The position numbers were made by a program, and so were the translations under genes. The notes below the pieces were generated by a model that had not been told where the DNA came from, searched no databases, and saw nothing but the letters and a program-made list of their open reading frames with translations. Positions 1 through 8,720 of a stretch of 64,000 nucleotides of DNA are shown here, piece by piece (the first letter of the stretch is position 1; each line of letters begins with the position of its first letter). The stretch covers positions 1 through 64,000 of the forward strand of contig JAGAAX010000023.1 of the NCBI GenBank assembly GCA_017614995.1. The letters are read 5' to 3'. Origin of the DNA: Spirochaetaceae bacterium. GTDB taxonomy: Bacteria > Spirochaetota > Spirochaetia > Treponematales > Treponemataceae.

Positions 1-55
1 CGTGAACCAGAAGCAGAAAGCTTCTATCGAATTGATTCCGGCTAAAACAGCCTGA
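1..55 (+). CDS. possible 3' end of an upstream gene
   Basis: The first bases are open in two plus-strand frames: one ends with TAA at 43-45, the other with TGA at 53-55 (ending ...IELIPAKTA). A coding gene running in from the left is likely, because a large palindromic element follows at once and the next gene is convergent. Too little is visible to choose the frame or name a product. Confidence 0.3.
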   Translation, partial: VNQKQKASIELIPAKTA

Positions 56-60
56 AATAA

Positions 61-186
61 GAGAGGAATGTCTAAATAGTTTATGTCATTGCCGTGCTTG
101 ACACGGCAATCTGCTGTATTATAAGGCAATAGATTTTCGGGTCACGCCCGAAAATGACATTTTTGCAACTTATTAGACATTCTCTT
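61..186. repeat. composite palindromic element with two internal hairpins
   Basis: The outer arms at 67-81 and 168-182 (AATGTCTAAATAGTT against AACTTATTAGACATT) are inverted repeats with few mismatches. Inside are two perfect 9-bp hairpins in opposite orientation: ATTGCCGTG/CACGGCAAT (88-110) and ATTTTCGGG/CCCGAAAAT (133-155). Both sit in the same context, GTCATT before the stem and AATCT after it, so the stems differ by compensating changes. It lies between convergent genes and may terminate both, or be a small palindromic mobile element. Confidence 0.8.
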
Positions 187-189
187 TTT

Positions 190-1314
190 TTATTCAGTTT
201 TTCCGGCGTTATGAAGCACTTCGAGCGTTCTTGCCGAAGTTTTATCCCAAGAAAAGCGTTTTACCCATTCTGTGGTTTCAGCCACAATCTTTGCAGACAA
301 ATCTTTATCAGTGATAATTTTCTCAATGTCTGTGGCAATTTCATCAATATTGTCAGAATCAAAATAAAGAGGTGCAGGACCTGCAACTTCTGACAAACCG
401 CCGGCATTTGAGCAAAGCACAGGGATGCCGCATGCCATTGCTTCAAGCACTGTAAGAGAAGCACTTTCACATACAGAAGGAATTATGCACGCCTCTGCAC
501 AAGAGAACAGTTCCGGCAGATTTTTATGCGGAAAATACCCCGTAAGAATTATATCTGACACATAAGGCGAATCAAGCACAGCTTTGTGCACAATAGAAGC
601 ATTCTGCCCTTCTGAACCGGCAAGAACAAGCTTGTGCGGCAAGCCGGTGCGCTTCTTAAAAAGATTAAACGCCTTTATAAGTTCAACGTGCTTTTTTTCT
701 GGGTGCTGAATCCTTGACGGATAAATCAAATACGGGCGCTTAATCGAAAAAGGCTGAATGAGCACAGCCTCGTTGTTTTCGATTTTACGCGGAAAGAAAA
801 GCGAATGGTCTACGCCGTTATGGATAATTTCAATTGAATCAGACGGAACGCCGAAAGCGACCAGCTCTTTTTTGACAAACAGGCTCGGCACAATTATCTT
901 TGCAGCGCGGAACAGAACTTTTTTTAGCTTATACTTAAAGAAAAAGTTTCTGTTCTTTTTAAGCACTTCACTTAAAAGCTCGTTTATAACAAGGACAGAC
1001 GGTGTTGAATAGCTTACAGGCAGATTCTGCAAACTTGCCGGATAAAGCACAACATCGTATTTCTGCTTTTTTAGAAACCACTTTAAAAACAGCGTATGCC
1101 AAAGCTGAACTGCAAACAATGAATCAGGAATATTCAAGCCAAGAAAAGAAAATGAACTTTTTGAAAAATCGTAGACAAAACGGTCTGTTTCCACACCGAA
1201 AAGCTCAACTTTGTCATTTTCAGTTTCAGGGAGACTTTTTATAAGCGAATATAAATAAGAGCCGGCACCAGACTGACGGTGCTCGCAGCCGAAAGTATCA
1301 ATTCCAATACGCAT
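190..1314 (-). CDS. GT-B fold glycosyltransferase, family 4 type
   Basis: This 374-residue protein starts MRIGIDTFG and has the two-Rossmann layout of family 4 glycosyltransferases. The N-terminal half has the GSYLYSLIKSL region. The C-terminal half has the nucleotide-sugar site: YPSRIQHPEKKH, LVLAGSEG, then SVCESASLTVLEAMACGIPVL with the conserved E-x7-E, and GG after it. It probably moves a sugar from a nucleotide donor onto a cell-surface glycan or glycolipid in the cytoplasm; donor and acceptor cannot be told. It is a single gene, divergent from the helicase, and begins 8 nt after a strong TATAAT box with no Shine-Dalgarno sequence. Confidence 0.85.
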   Translation of the reverse strand: MRIGIDTFGCEHRQSGAGSYLYSLIKSLPETENDKVELFGVETDRFVYDFSKSSFSFLGLNIPDSLFAVQLWHTLFLKWFLKKQKYDVVLYPASLQNLPVSYSTPSVLVINELLSEVLKKNRNFFFKYKLKKVLFRAAKIIVPSLFVKKELVAFGVPSDSIEIIHNGVDHSLFFPRKIENNEAVLIQPFSIKRPYLIYPSRIQHPEKKHVELIKAFNLFKKRTGLPHKLVLAGSEGQNASIVHKAVLDSPYVSDIILTGYFPHKNLPELFSCAEACIIPSVCESASLTVLEAMACGIPVLCSNAGGLSEVAGPAPLYFDSDNIDEIATDIEKIITDKDLSAKIVAETTEWVKRFSWDKTSARTLEVLHNAGKTE

Positions 1315-1322
1315 TTGTCTGT

Positions 1323-1331
1323 ATTATAGCA
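1323..1331 (-). promoter_or_regulatory. extended -10 promoter for the glycosyltransferase gene
   Basis: On the minus strand TGCTATAAT (extended -10) ends 8 nt before the ATG at 1314. No Shine-Dalgarno sequence lies between, so the transcript would start at or next to the start codon. No convincing -35 box is seen. Confidence 0.6.
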
Positions 1332-1362
1332 TAATTTCAGCTTTTATGCTACAGTGATAGCG

Positions 1363-2559
1363 ATGAGTACATTTATTGATTTGACGGTACGCAAAAGTCT
1401 TGCCGACACCCTTGCTAAAAAAGAAATTACAAACGCAACAGCCGTTCAGGCTCAAGTTATACCCGCTATATTTGAAGAAAAAAATCTGATTTTCAGCTCA
1501 GAAACCGGCACAGGAAAAACCTACGCATTTCTGCTTCCGCTTATGACGCGCCTCTTGAACGAAAGAGAAAAGCAGATTGCAGAAAAGATTCAGCCGACAC
1601 CGCAGCCGCGCATAATTATAGTTGCACCAACCCACGAGCTTGCATCGCAGATAAAGCAGGAAGCCGATTTTCTTGCAAAAGCAGAAGACGGCGCAGACGA
1701 AAGGCTTAAGCTTAAAACAATGCTCTGCATAGGCGGAGCTTCAATTACAAGACAGATTGACGCCTTAAAGACAAAACCGCAGATTATAGCAGGCGGTCCT
1801 GCAAGACTGCTTGAGCTTATTCACTTAAAAAAGCTTAAGACGCAGCAGGTTTTTGCGGTTGTCTTAGACGAGGTGGACAGACTGCTCTCGACAGAACTCC
1901 GCGACATAACAACTGAACTTATAAAAGCAATAGATTCTCAATATCAGCTTATTGCCTGCTCTGCCACAATAAAGCAGAACCACATCAAGATTTTAGAGGA
2001 CGCTTCGGGCAAAACTCTTGAAAACATAGCGATGCCCAAAGAAAATGTGCTTGAGCGCAATATCACGCATTATGCGCTTCATGCTGAAAGACGCAACAAA
2101 ATCGACACATTACGGAGCCTTATTGCAGCAGAAAAGCCGAAGCGCGTCTTAGTCTTTTCCGCCGAAACAGGTCAGATTGCAAACATTGTAGAAAAACTCA
2201 AATATAAAAAGATTGACTGCATGGGACTGCACGCCAAAACCGACAAGATTGAGCGCAAAAAAGCCATTGATGACTTCCGTTCGGGCAAGTGCAGAATCTT
2301 GGTAACCAGCGACCTTGCCGCGCGCGGTCTTGACATCGGAGACATAACCCACATCATTCAGATGGACGTGCCCTCAAACGAGGACTTTTTTGTGCACCGC
2401 GCAGGACGCACCGCCAGAGCCGGCAAAACCGGCATAAACATCGTTATCGGCGATGAATATGAGCTGCGTCAGCTTGCAAAGCTTGAAAAAAAGCTCGGCA
2501 TTGTGATTTATCCGAAAGTGCTTTACGGCGGCAAGCTTATAGCACCGCCACAAGACTAG
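1363..2559 (+). CDS. DEAD-box family ATP-dependent RNA helicase
   Basis: A two-RecA-domain helicase of about 398 residues. In order: Q-motif glutamine (AVQAQVIPA), motif I SSETGTGKT, motif Ia PTHELA, motif II as DEVD rather than DEAD, motif III SAT, then LVTSDLAARGLDI and motif VI HRAGRTARAG. It should unwind short RNA duplexes using ATP, in ribosome assembly or mRNA turnover. There is no basic C-terminal extension, so it is a minimal core. I prefer ATG 1363 over GTG 1354, which adds three residues; neither has a clear ribosome-binding site. Its stop overlaps that of the convergent gene by 4 bases. Confidence 0.9.
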   Translation: MSTFIDLTVRKSLADTLAKKEITNATAVQAQVIPAIFEEKNLIFSSETGTGKTYAFLLPLMTRLLNEREKQIAEKIQPTPQPRIIIVAPTHELASQIKQEADFLAKAEDGADERLKLKTMLCIGGASITRQIDALKTKPQIIAGGPARLLELIHLKKLKTQQVFAVVLDEVDRLLSTELRDITTELIKAIDSQYQLIACSATIKQNHIKILEDASGKTLENIAMPKENVLERNITHYALHAERRNKIDTLRSLIAAEKPKRVLVFSAETGQIANIVEKLKYKKIDCMGLHAKTDKIERKKAIDDFRSGKCRILVTSDLAARGLDIGDITHIIQMDVPSNEDFFVHRAGRTARAGKTGINIVIGDEYELRQLAKLEKKLGIVIYPKVLYGGKLIAPPQD

Positions 2560-4043
2560 AAGTTTATTGTGCCGTAGGTCAGCGAAACTTTCCATGCGAA
2601 GGCAGGGCTGCCGTCATAACCGCTCTGTCTTGTAAATTCGCTGCCCCTCATGCCGAAAGTTACGACAGGACCGGTGCTCAACTTAAAGTCTTTCTTAAAA
2701 GCGTAAGACACTGTGCCCTGCACCATGCCCGACCAGTCAGTAAGGCTTACAAGCGAATAAATACTGCCGGAACAGTCTCTTACAAACATATCTTCTTTTG
2801 AAAGCGAAATTGCGGCAAAATGCCTTCCTGCATAAGTGTAAGAATTCTGAAGCTTCAGAAAATCAATCTCTGACAGAGGTCTTGTCTTTTTTGCGCCGAA
2901 GCCGTTGAAAAAATACTGCCCCATCAAAGTCACTTTCGGCTCTTTCCATGTATAAGAAAAACCTGTTGTAGCCTGCACCACAGGCTTCATGTCGCCGTAT
3001 TTTGGCGAGCCGGTTCCGTTTTTAGAGAGCGGCTGCCACTGCTCTTCTGTGCCGTAGCCGAACACAAGCTCTGAAAAAGTTGCTATTTTGCCGATGCCGC
3101 CGGTAAGCGTTGCAACGGCTCGTGGAGTTCTTCCGTATTTGTACCAGCCGCCAAGCCCTACTTCAAAATTCTTAATCAAAAACTCGTATTTTGCGGCAAA
3201 AGCTGTATATTTAAAGTCTTTTTTCAGGTCAAATCCGTCATCGTTTTTGCTGTTTTCCTTAGCCTCGCCTGTCTTTATGTCAGGCAGCACATAAAACCAG
3301 AGACAGTTCTGCGTACCCGGAAACACAACCTGCGTGCGTAGCGAAATTGCACCCTCACGCTGTTCTGTCGGGTTTTCTGGGTCTACAGCCGAAAGATTGA
3401 TTACATCAGCAGGGCTGAAAAAGTACCCGACGCCCCAGGTTACCGTATGTTTTCCCAAACGGAAGAATACCCTGTCTTTGAGGCTGTAATCCATGAAATA
3501 CTCAAACCAAGTTATCGTGTCTTTCCACGCCGGAAAAACGTTGTCCTTTTCGTCAGAAAAAGGATAAAGCACAGGCTGCGGAATCTTGAATTTAGCCTTT
3601 GCATAAAAGCGGAGATTATCCTTTGGGCGCACGTCAAAATAAAAGTCAGACAGCAGTTTTGGCGTAACAGCAAAATCTCTAAAGCCGTTCTTTGTAAATT
3701 CGGGGTTTCTGTTTCCGTCTTTTAGCGGATCATACCAGAGAAACATGCCGTCAAGAGTGAACGAAAGCGAGCAGCCGAAGCGGAAAATCTTTTCAGCATA
3801 AATATTGCTTATATCAAAAGTAAGCGGCGTCTCGCTTTCTATTGCCTCGCCCTCTTCTATCATAGAATCTGAAAACATGTCATCACCACCGAACATGTCA
3901 TCATCTGAGAACAGGGCGTCATCGCCTGAAAAGCCGTCATCGTCCATAAAGAAAGCATCATCGCTGTCCGCCGCAAACAATGCAACGGCAGCGGTAAAAA
4001 GCAGCAAAAATGAGAATAATCTTTTATTCCTAAATAAATTCAT
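2556..4043 (-). CDS. outer-membrane beta-barrel protein of the Lol-like ABC operon
   Basis: A 495-residue protein with a clear signal peptide (KRLFSFLLLFTAAVALFAA). It is followed by a strongly acidic linker in which F and M alternate with DD pairs, roughly residues 25-65. The rest alternates polar and aromatic residues with many W/Y/F-ended strands and ends in GTINF, as expected for a barrel that ends with an aromatic residue. I do not recognise a named family. It is the last gene of an operon of ATPase, two permeases and a LolA-like carrier, with 3 nt between it and the carrier. It may be the outer-membrane acceptor or exit port for whatever that system moves. Confidence 0.65.
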   Translation of the reverse strand: MNLFRNKRLFSFLLLFTAAVALFAADSDDAFFMDDDGFSGDDALFSDDDMFGGDDMFSDSMIEEGEAIESETPLTFDISNIYAEKIFRFGCSLSFTLDGMFLWYDPLKDGNRNPEFTKNGFRDFAVTPKLLSDFYFDVRPKDNLRFYAKAKFKIPQPVLYPFSDEKDNVFPAWKDTITWFEYFMDYSLKDRVFFRLGKHTVTWGVGYFFSPADVINLSAVDPENPTEQREGAISLRTQVVFPGTQNCLWFYVLPDIKTGEAKENSKNDDGFDLKKDFKYTAFAAKYEFLIKNFEVGLGGWYKYGRTPRAVATLTGGIGKIATFSELVFGYGTEEQWQPLSKNGTGSPKYGDMKPVVQATTGFSYTWKEPKVTLMGQYFFNGFGAKKTRPLSEIDFLKLQNSYTYAGRHFAAISLSKEDMFVRDCSGSIYSLVSLTDWSGMVQGTVSYAFKKDFKLSTGPVVTFGMRGSEFTRQSGYDGSPAFAWKVSLTYGTINF

Positions 4044-4046
4044 TTA

Positions 4047-4808
4047 TTAATTCAATTGTTCCAAATAAGCTTTTGTAAAAACTTTGTCAGGAATAGGCGC
4101 AAAAGTCAAATCGCTTATAATCTGCTGCGTCTGTTCACCTTTATTAAGTTCATCTCTGATAAGCACCTGTGTCGAAACATAACCGGCAGGCACTTTTGTG
4201 TATTTAGGCAGCAGAATTGTACGCATAAGTCTGCCAGAACCCGAAAAGTCTTCCTGCTTTAAGAGCAGCGGAATATCTTTGCGGATATAATACTTTGACT
4301 TTACATAAGACGGAGTATTTGTAGTAGCTTCAAGTGTAATTATCGAAATTTCGTATTTGCCCAAAGTTCCGTCTGTAAATTCAGTAACCTTGTAGTTTTC
4401 ACGCCAGTGGTCGTCTGCGCGGTTTACGTCGTCAATCTTAACGTCTGAATCGCCGAGCGCTTCTTTTATTGAAGTATGCGTAAATTTGCGGCTAATCGGG
4501 TCATAAGCCCAGATGTTGTCGCCCTCGCGGAGATAGCCTTTGCCTTTATCAGATTCTGGGAAAAGCTGCACGATTGTCATCAAATCTTTGTCTGTGCGCT
4601 CCAAAATCTTATACTGAAGATTCTCTTTCGGCTTGCCTGGTTTTTCAATAACAAGAGAAATTGTAGCCGAATAATCGCCATGATAAGCAAGAATATCATC
4701 GCTTGCTTCCATTATAGAAAAAGCCTTATCAGAATCTTCTTTTGAAACTTGCGCAAAAAGCCCTAAAACCAAAAACAAACCTAAACAAAAACAAACAAAT
4801 CTTTTCAT
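4047..4808 (-). CDS. LolA-like outer-membrane lipoprotein-sorting protein
   Basis: A 253-residue protein with a signal peptide (KRFVCFCLGLFLVLGLFAQ) and a LolA/LolB-type open beta-barrel pattern: YSATISLVIEKPGKPKENLQYKI, then GYLREGDNIWAYDPISRKF, then a late strand series around KYYIRKDIPLLLKQEDF. This is the LolA-like family often annotated as outer membrane lipoprotein-sorting protein. It would carry acylated or hydrophobic cargo across the periplasm. A good Shine-Dalgarno (AGGAGG) precedes the ATG. It sits directly after the two permeases, so the ABC transporter is its likely loader. Confidence 0.8.
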   Translation of the reverse strand: MKRFVCFCLGLFLVLGLFAQVSKEDSDKAFSIMEASDDILAYHGDYSATISLVIEKPGKPKENLQYKILERTDKDLMTIVQLFPESDKGKGYLREGDNIWAYDPISRKFTHTSIKEALGDSDVKIDDVNRADDHWRENYKVTEFTDGTLGKYEISIITLEATTNTPSYVKSKYYIRKDIPLLLKQEDFSGSGRLMRTILLPKYTKVPAGYVSTQVLIRDELNKGEQTQQIISDLTFAPIPDKVFTKAYLEQLN

Positions 4809-4833
4809 TGCAGCCTCCTGTATTAGACTAAAA

Positions 4834-6210
4834 TTACTTTATAGCCCTCAACGCTTCCGCAGGGTTCAGTCTTGCCGCCTTTTTAGCACTTCCACTTACA
4901 GCGACAATCGTAAATAAAACAAGGAGAACGTATTGGGTTACAACAGTTCCTGCTGATAATGTGAACGAAAAATGTCCGTTATTCAAAAAGAACGACAGGC
5001 TGTCTATAGAAACCGGAATCAAATGAATAACCGACATTACAATAAGCGAAAGAACAAAGCCTGAAACCGCGCCGATAAGGCACAGAATAACAGCTTCTGC
5101 CGTAAATACGCTTCTTGTGCGTTTTCTGTCCATGCCAAGAGAACGCATTGTGCCTATTTCGCGGATTCTCTCGTAAAGCACCATTCTGTAAGTATTTGAA
5201 ACGCCTACCATTACGATAAACAGAATAACAAGCAGAATAACCGTTGTTACGGTATGCACTATAGAAAGCACAGTCTTAATCGCAGGCACTTCGTCGTACA
5301 ATGTTTCTACCGCATATTTTGTGCCTTCCCAAGTCTGCTTTTTTGGGTCAATCTGCTTTTCAATACCCTTGCCGACATTTGTCGGATTTGTCTTCATTGC
5401 TTCAAGGCGGCTTGTTACCTGCACACCGTCTGCGCGGATAAGAGCCTCAATTTTGTTGGCGACTTTTGCCTGATCTTTTTTGTTGCGGAGATTAACCGTA
5501 AACGTAGAAAAACCCGCCTCAGGAATTCCGCTCAACTTATTCAGATTGGCTATGTCAGTATAAACCTGCATTGAGCTTAAAAAGCTGTTCGATTTGATGA
5601 TTGCCGCAACAGTAAAGTCGTCAACGGTGTTCTGCCCGTAAATTGTGTTGCACGTAAATGTCAGAGTATCGCCGACAGCAAGATTCATGGAATCAGCAGT
5701 TTTTTCGCTTATAATAAGCGCGTTAGGCATAGAAAAGTTTTCAGGTCCTCCGGCTGTAAAATAAAGCGAATTGACAAAAGACTTTTCGGTAAAATCTCTT
5801 CCGTACATTGTAGAGAGTGCCTTTTTGCCTTCAAAAATAAGCTGACCGCCGCGGAACGAATAGCATGAAATAGACTCATAGTCTTTTATGTTTTTCTCAA
5901 CAAGATTCTTTATATAGCCTGTATCGCGCACAACAGCTTCCGCAGTAGGTTTCTTGCTCTCGCTGTCAGACTGAACAATTTCAAGACCCTGAATAAGCAC
6001 AGTTCCGCCGAGAAGCTGTGTAATCTGATTTTCAAGGTTGCTTACCATGCCGGTAACAAGGCCGTCTACAGTTGTAACAACCAAAAAACCGAATGCAATC
6101 GCAATCGCAAGAATTGCGTTTCTGCGTTTTTGGCGTGTAAGGTTCTTTAAAGCCAGGCTGACAGTCAGTTTCAATGTGCTGTCAGCGACATTTGTATGTT
6201 TTCTGCTCAT
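4834..6210 (-). CDS. FtsX/MacB/LolC-type ABC transporter permease
   Basis: A 458-residue permease with the layout of this family: one N-terminal membrane segment (NAILAIAIAFGFLVVTTV), a large periplasmic domain of about 250 residues, then three C-terminal membrane segments. The segment before the cytoplasmic loop carries the typical IREIGTMRSLGMDRKRTRSVF motif, and the end reads LNPAEALRAIK. It probably pairs with the next permease (5' neighbour, 7-nt gap) and the LolD-like ATPase, extracting lipoproteins or lipids from the inner membrane rather than importing a solute. Confidence 0.85.
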   Translation of the reverse strand: MSRKHTNVADSTLKLTVSLALKNLTRQKRRNAILAIAIAFGFLVVTTVDGLVTGMVSNLENQITQLLGGTVLIQGLEIVQSDSESKKPTAEAVVRDTGYIKNLVEKNIKDYESISCYSFRGGQLIFEGKKALSTMYGRDFTEKSFVNSLYFTAGGPENFSMPNALIISEKTADSMNLAVGDTLTFTCNTIYGQNTVDDFTVAAIIKSNSFLSSMQVYTDIANLNKLSGIPEAGFSTFTVNLRNKKDQAKVANKIEALIRADGVQVTSRLEAMKTNPTNVGKGIEKQIDPKKQTWEGTKYAVETLYDEVPAIKTVLSIVHTVTTVILLVILFIVMVGVSNTYRMVLYERIREIGTMRSLGMDRKRTRSVFTAEAVILCLIGAVSGFVLSLIVMSVIHLIPVSIDSLSFFLNNGHFSFTLSAGTVVTQYVLLVLFTIVAVSGSAKKAARLNPAEALRAIK

Positions 6211-6217
6211 ATTCTAT

Positions 6218-7747
6218 CTATTCCCTGCTTAATGCTTTAAGAGGTGTAATTCTCAAAGCAGAACTTACCGGATAGAGATTGCTCAAAATACTTCCGGCAA
6301 ATGCAATAACTAAAGTCAGCACAATTATTTTCACAGTCGGACTGAAATGCAAAAGCCCGCCGCCGAGAATCATCTTTGCAATGCTGTTTGTTATCGTTAT
6401 GTTGCATGAATTGAACACAGCCATTACGATGAAGGCGACAATAATTCCGATAATCGATGAAATAATTGTGAGAAAGCCGCTCTCTGTAAAGAAAAGCATA
6501 CGCACAAAGCTTTTTTTAGCTCCTATCGCGCGCATTGTGCCGATTTCGCTTGTACGCTCAATAATGCTTACAGTCATTGTGTTCATTACAATTATAAAGA
6601 CAACCACCGCAAGAATTATAATCAGCAGATTGAATATAATGCCTATGCCTTCAACAGACTGCGAGTAAGAATAAGCCGCGCGCTTCCAGTTCATTGCCTC
6701 AACATTCAAGCCCTCTTCTTTAAAGATGCCGTTCAGCTCCGCAATGATTTTTTCTGTCTGCGAAGCGTGCTTAACCTTTGTAAGGATAAAATGCCACGCG
6801 CCGTCGTCTGTCTTGTTAAGCTCGTCTCTAAGAGAGGTGTCGCCCAAAAGAGAGCTGAAATCAATTTCAGTATCTGCAAGGAACGTACCGCTTTCTACAT
6901 CATCAAAGCTTTCATCATCGCCAAAAAGCTCGTCCTCGCTCAAGCTTGAAAGAGACAAGTCAATGTCGTCAGGCAGTTCCTGGGTGAAAGAAGAGCCGTA
7001 TGTAAGGTCGGCGAATGTTCTTGCAAAAGACGGATGGCTGTAGACAGCCTGAAACATTGCAGAATATTCGTTAGACGGCTTAAAAAAGCCCGAAACAACA
7101 GCCTCGCGGACAATGCCGTTTGTGTTTGCACCGAGGACAAGTACCTTGTCACCGACATTAAGCGGCAGATCATAAAGCGACTCAAAAGCTTTTTTTAGGC
7201 GTGTGTCTACGATAATTTCGTTTGAATCTTTTGCAGGATAATCTCCCTCAACAAAATGAAGCCCCTGAAAAGTGTCCTGATAAGTCTTGTCCTCGCCTGC
7301 AAAAAGTATGGCAATAGGCATATCGTCAAAGCCTATGTCGTCTTTTTCAGTCCATGCGGACAAATCAACTTCGTCGCCGCTCTTTGCAAGCATAACCGAT
7401 GCAGAGATAAGCTTTGTCTTTTTTTCAAAATAATCAAAGCCGTTCAAGATTTCTTCAACCTTTTCAAGCTCTGCAATTGCAGGAAGCTGCGGAATTTCAC
7501 CAGAAAAATTAGTTGTATTTACACCGAAAAGGTCGTTTATCTCGCCTTTAGCCGAAATTGTTCCTATTACGATGTCGCCTGTATAATTTGCGCGGAAATC
7601 CTTTTCAAGTCCACGGTTTACAGACTCAAGAAAAGAGTTTCCAAGAATTACGATTGCAACTCCAAAAATAAAGAAACACGCAATAATGATTGTCTTTACC
7701 TTGTGCTCTTTAAGATTACGGACTGCCAGTCTAAAAATCTGTTTCAT
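6218..7747 (-). CDS. FtsX/MacB/LolE-type ABC transporter permease
   Basis: A 509-residue permease of the same four-segment family as its downstream neighbour, with TSEIGTMRAIGAKKSFVRML before the second cytoplasmic loop and a RITPLKALSRE end. The periplasmic domain contains an acidic insert at roughly residues 240-300, with repeated LS-S-DELFGDDESFDD-type blocks, similar in style to the acidic linker of the outer-membrane protein in the same operon. Its ATG overlaps the stop of the ATPase gene (TAATG), implying translational coupling. Probably a heterodimer partner of the other permease. Confidence 0.85.
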   Translation of the reverse strand: MKQIFRLAVRNLKEHKVKTIIIACFFIFGVAIVILGNSFLESVNRGLEKDFRANYTGDIVIGTISAKGEINDLFGVNTTNFSGEIPQLPAIAELEKVEEILNGFDYFEKKTKLISASVMLAKSGDEVDLSAWTEKDDIGFDDMPIAILFAGEDKTYQDTFQGLHFVEGDYPAKDSNEIIVDTRLKKAFESLYDLPLNVGDKVLVLGANTNGIVREAVVSGFFKPSNEYSAMFQAVYSHPSFARTFADLTYGSSFTQELPDDIDLSLSSLSEDELFGDDESFDDVESGTFLADTEIDFSSLLGDTSLRDELNKTDDGAWHFILTKVKHASQTEKIIAELNGIFKEEGLNVEAMNWKRAAYSYSQSVEGIGIIFNLLIIILAVVVFIIVMNTMTVSIIERTSEIGTMRAIGAKKSFVRMLFFTESGFLTIISSIIGIIVAFIVMAVFNSCNITITNSIAKMILGGGLLHFSPTVKIIVLTLVIAFAGSILSNLYPVSSALRITPLKALSRE

Positions 7748-8595
7748 TAAAGGCTCTCCGTTTTGTAAACACTAGATCCAGATTTATATTCGTTGTTGCT
7801 TATTTTTCCGTCAAAAATATGAACGACATGGTCGCACATTTCCACGATTCTTGAGTCGTGTGTCGAAAAAATAAACGTAGTCTGCAAGTCTTTGTCGTTG
7901 TTTAGGTCTTTCATAAGCGAAAGAATCTGTGCGCTGTTTGTCGAGTCAAGGTTTGCGGTAGGCTCGTCTGCAAGAATTACCGGCGCTTTTGTAACAAGCG
8001 CACGCGCAATTGCGACGCGCTGACGCTGACCGCCTGAAAGCTCCGACGGCTTGTGTGTCTTCCAGTCGCAAAGCCCTACTTTTTCCATTAAAAACTGAAT
8101 CCATTCCTCTTTTTCTTTTTTTGAGAACGAATCAATCGGACAGTCGAGCTTGCTGTTCTTTGACTTTAAAAGCAGCGGAAACTCAATGTTTTCGTAGACG
8201 TTCAAAACCGGAATAAGGTTGAATGTCTGAAAGATAAAGCCGATGTGCGAGCGGCGCAAGCCCGTAATTCTTTTGTCGATTGACGACGGAATTGTGGTCT
8301 TTATCTTTTTGTTGCGCTTTTCGTTATAATTGTTGAGGCGGTTTGACTCAAGCTGTGTAGAGCTTAGGTCAAAGCCTTCGTAAATATCTATGCCGTCTAT
8401 AATTATCTTTCCGCTTGTAGGCAGGTCAATCAAGCCGACCATATTAAGCAGCGTAGATTTGCCCGAACCGGAAGGTCCTGAAATTGCCGCGAATTCGCCT
8501 TTCTGAATCTCAAAAGACACATCCTTAATAGCCTCAACTTTCTGCTTGCCGAGCGGATAAGTCTTGTATATGTTTTTAAGTTCTATTATTGCCAT
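7747..8595 (-). CDS. LolD/MacB-type ABC transporter ATP-binding protein
   Basis: A 282-residue ATPase with Walker A GPSGSGKST, signature LSGGQRQRVAIARAL, Walker B VILADEPTANLDS and H-loop FSTHDSR. Members of this family are usually about 225-235 residues. The extra length is mainly an insert of about 40 residues (basic, NEKRNKKIKTTIP) between Walker A and the Q-loop (GFIFQTFNLIP). It is the first gene of the operon, powers the two downstream permeases from the cytoplasm, and has a good Shine-Dalgarno (AGGGGA) and a recognisable promoter upstream. Confidence 0.92.
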   Translation of the reverse strand: MAIIELKNIYKTYPLGKQKVEAIKDVSFEIQKGEFAAISGPSGSGKSTLLNMVGLIDLPTSGKIIIDGIDIYEGFDLSSTQLESNRLNNYNEKRNKKIKTTIPSSIDKRITGLRRSHIGFIFQTFNLIPVLNVYENIEFPLLLKSKNSKLDCPIDSFSKKEKEEWIQFLMEKVGLCDWKTHKPSELSGGQRQRVAIARALVTKAPVILADEPTANLDSTNSAQILSLMKDLNNDKDLQTTFIFSTHDSRIVEMCDHVVHIFDGKISNNEYKSGSSVYKTESL

Positions 8596-8627
8596 TTAAT
8601 TTCCCCTAATATTATTTCATAAAACAT

Positions 8628-8656
8628 ACTATATTGATTATAATATTATTAGTCAA
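8628..8656 (-). promoter_or_regulatory. promoter of the Lol-like ABC operon
   Basis: Read on the minus strand: TTGACT (8656-8651), a 17-nt spacer, then TATAGT (8633-8628), about 32 nt upstream of the start codon at 8595. The Shine-Dalgarno AGGGGA follows. A TATAAT lies within the spacer but is too close to the -35 box. Confidence 0.6.
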
Positions 8657-8720
8657 TAGGAATCAAAGGGGAATTAAGAGTAGTTTCATCAATTATTGGA
8701 AAACAAAGTGCTTTTGAAGT

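Noticed and set aside
8641-8656. TATAAT at only 8 nt from TTGACT as the -10 box of the ABC operon
   Set aside because: The spacing is too short for a promoter; TATAGT at 17 nt fits better.
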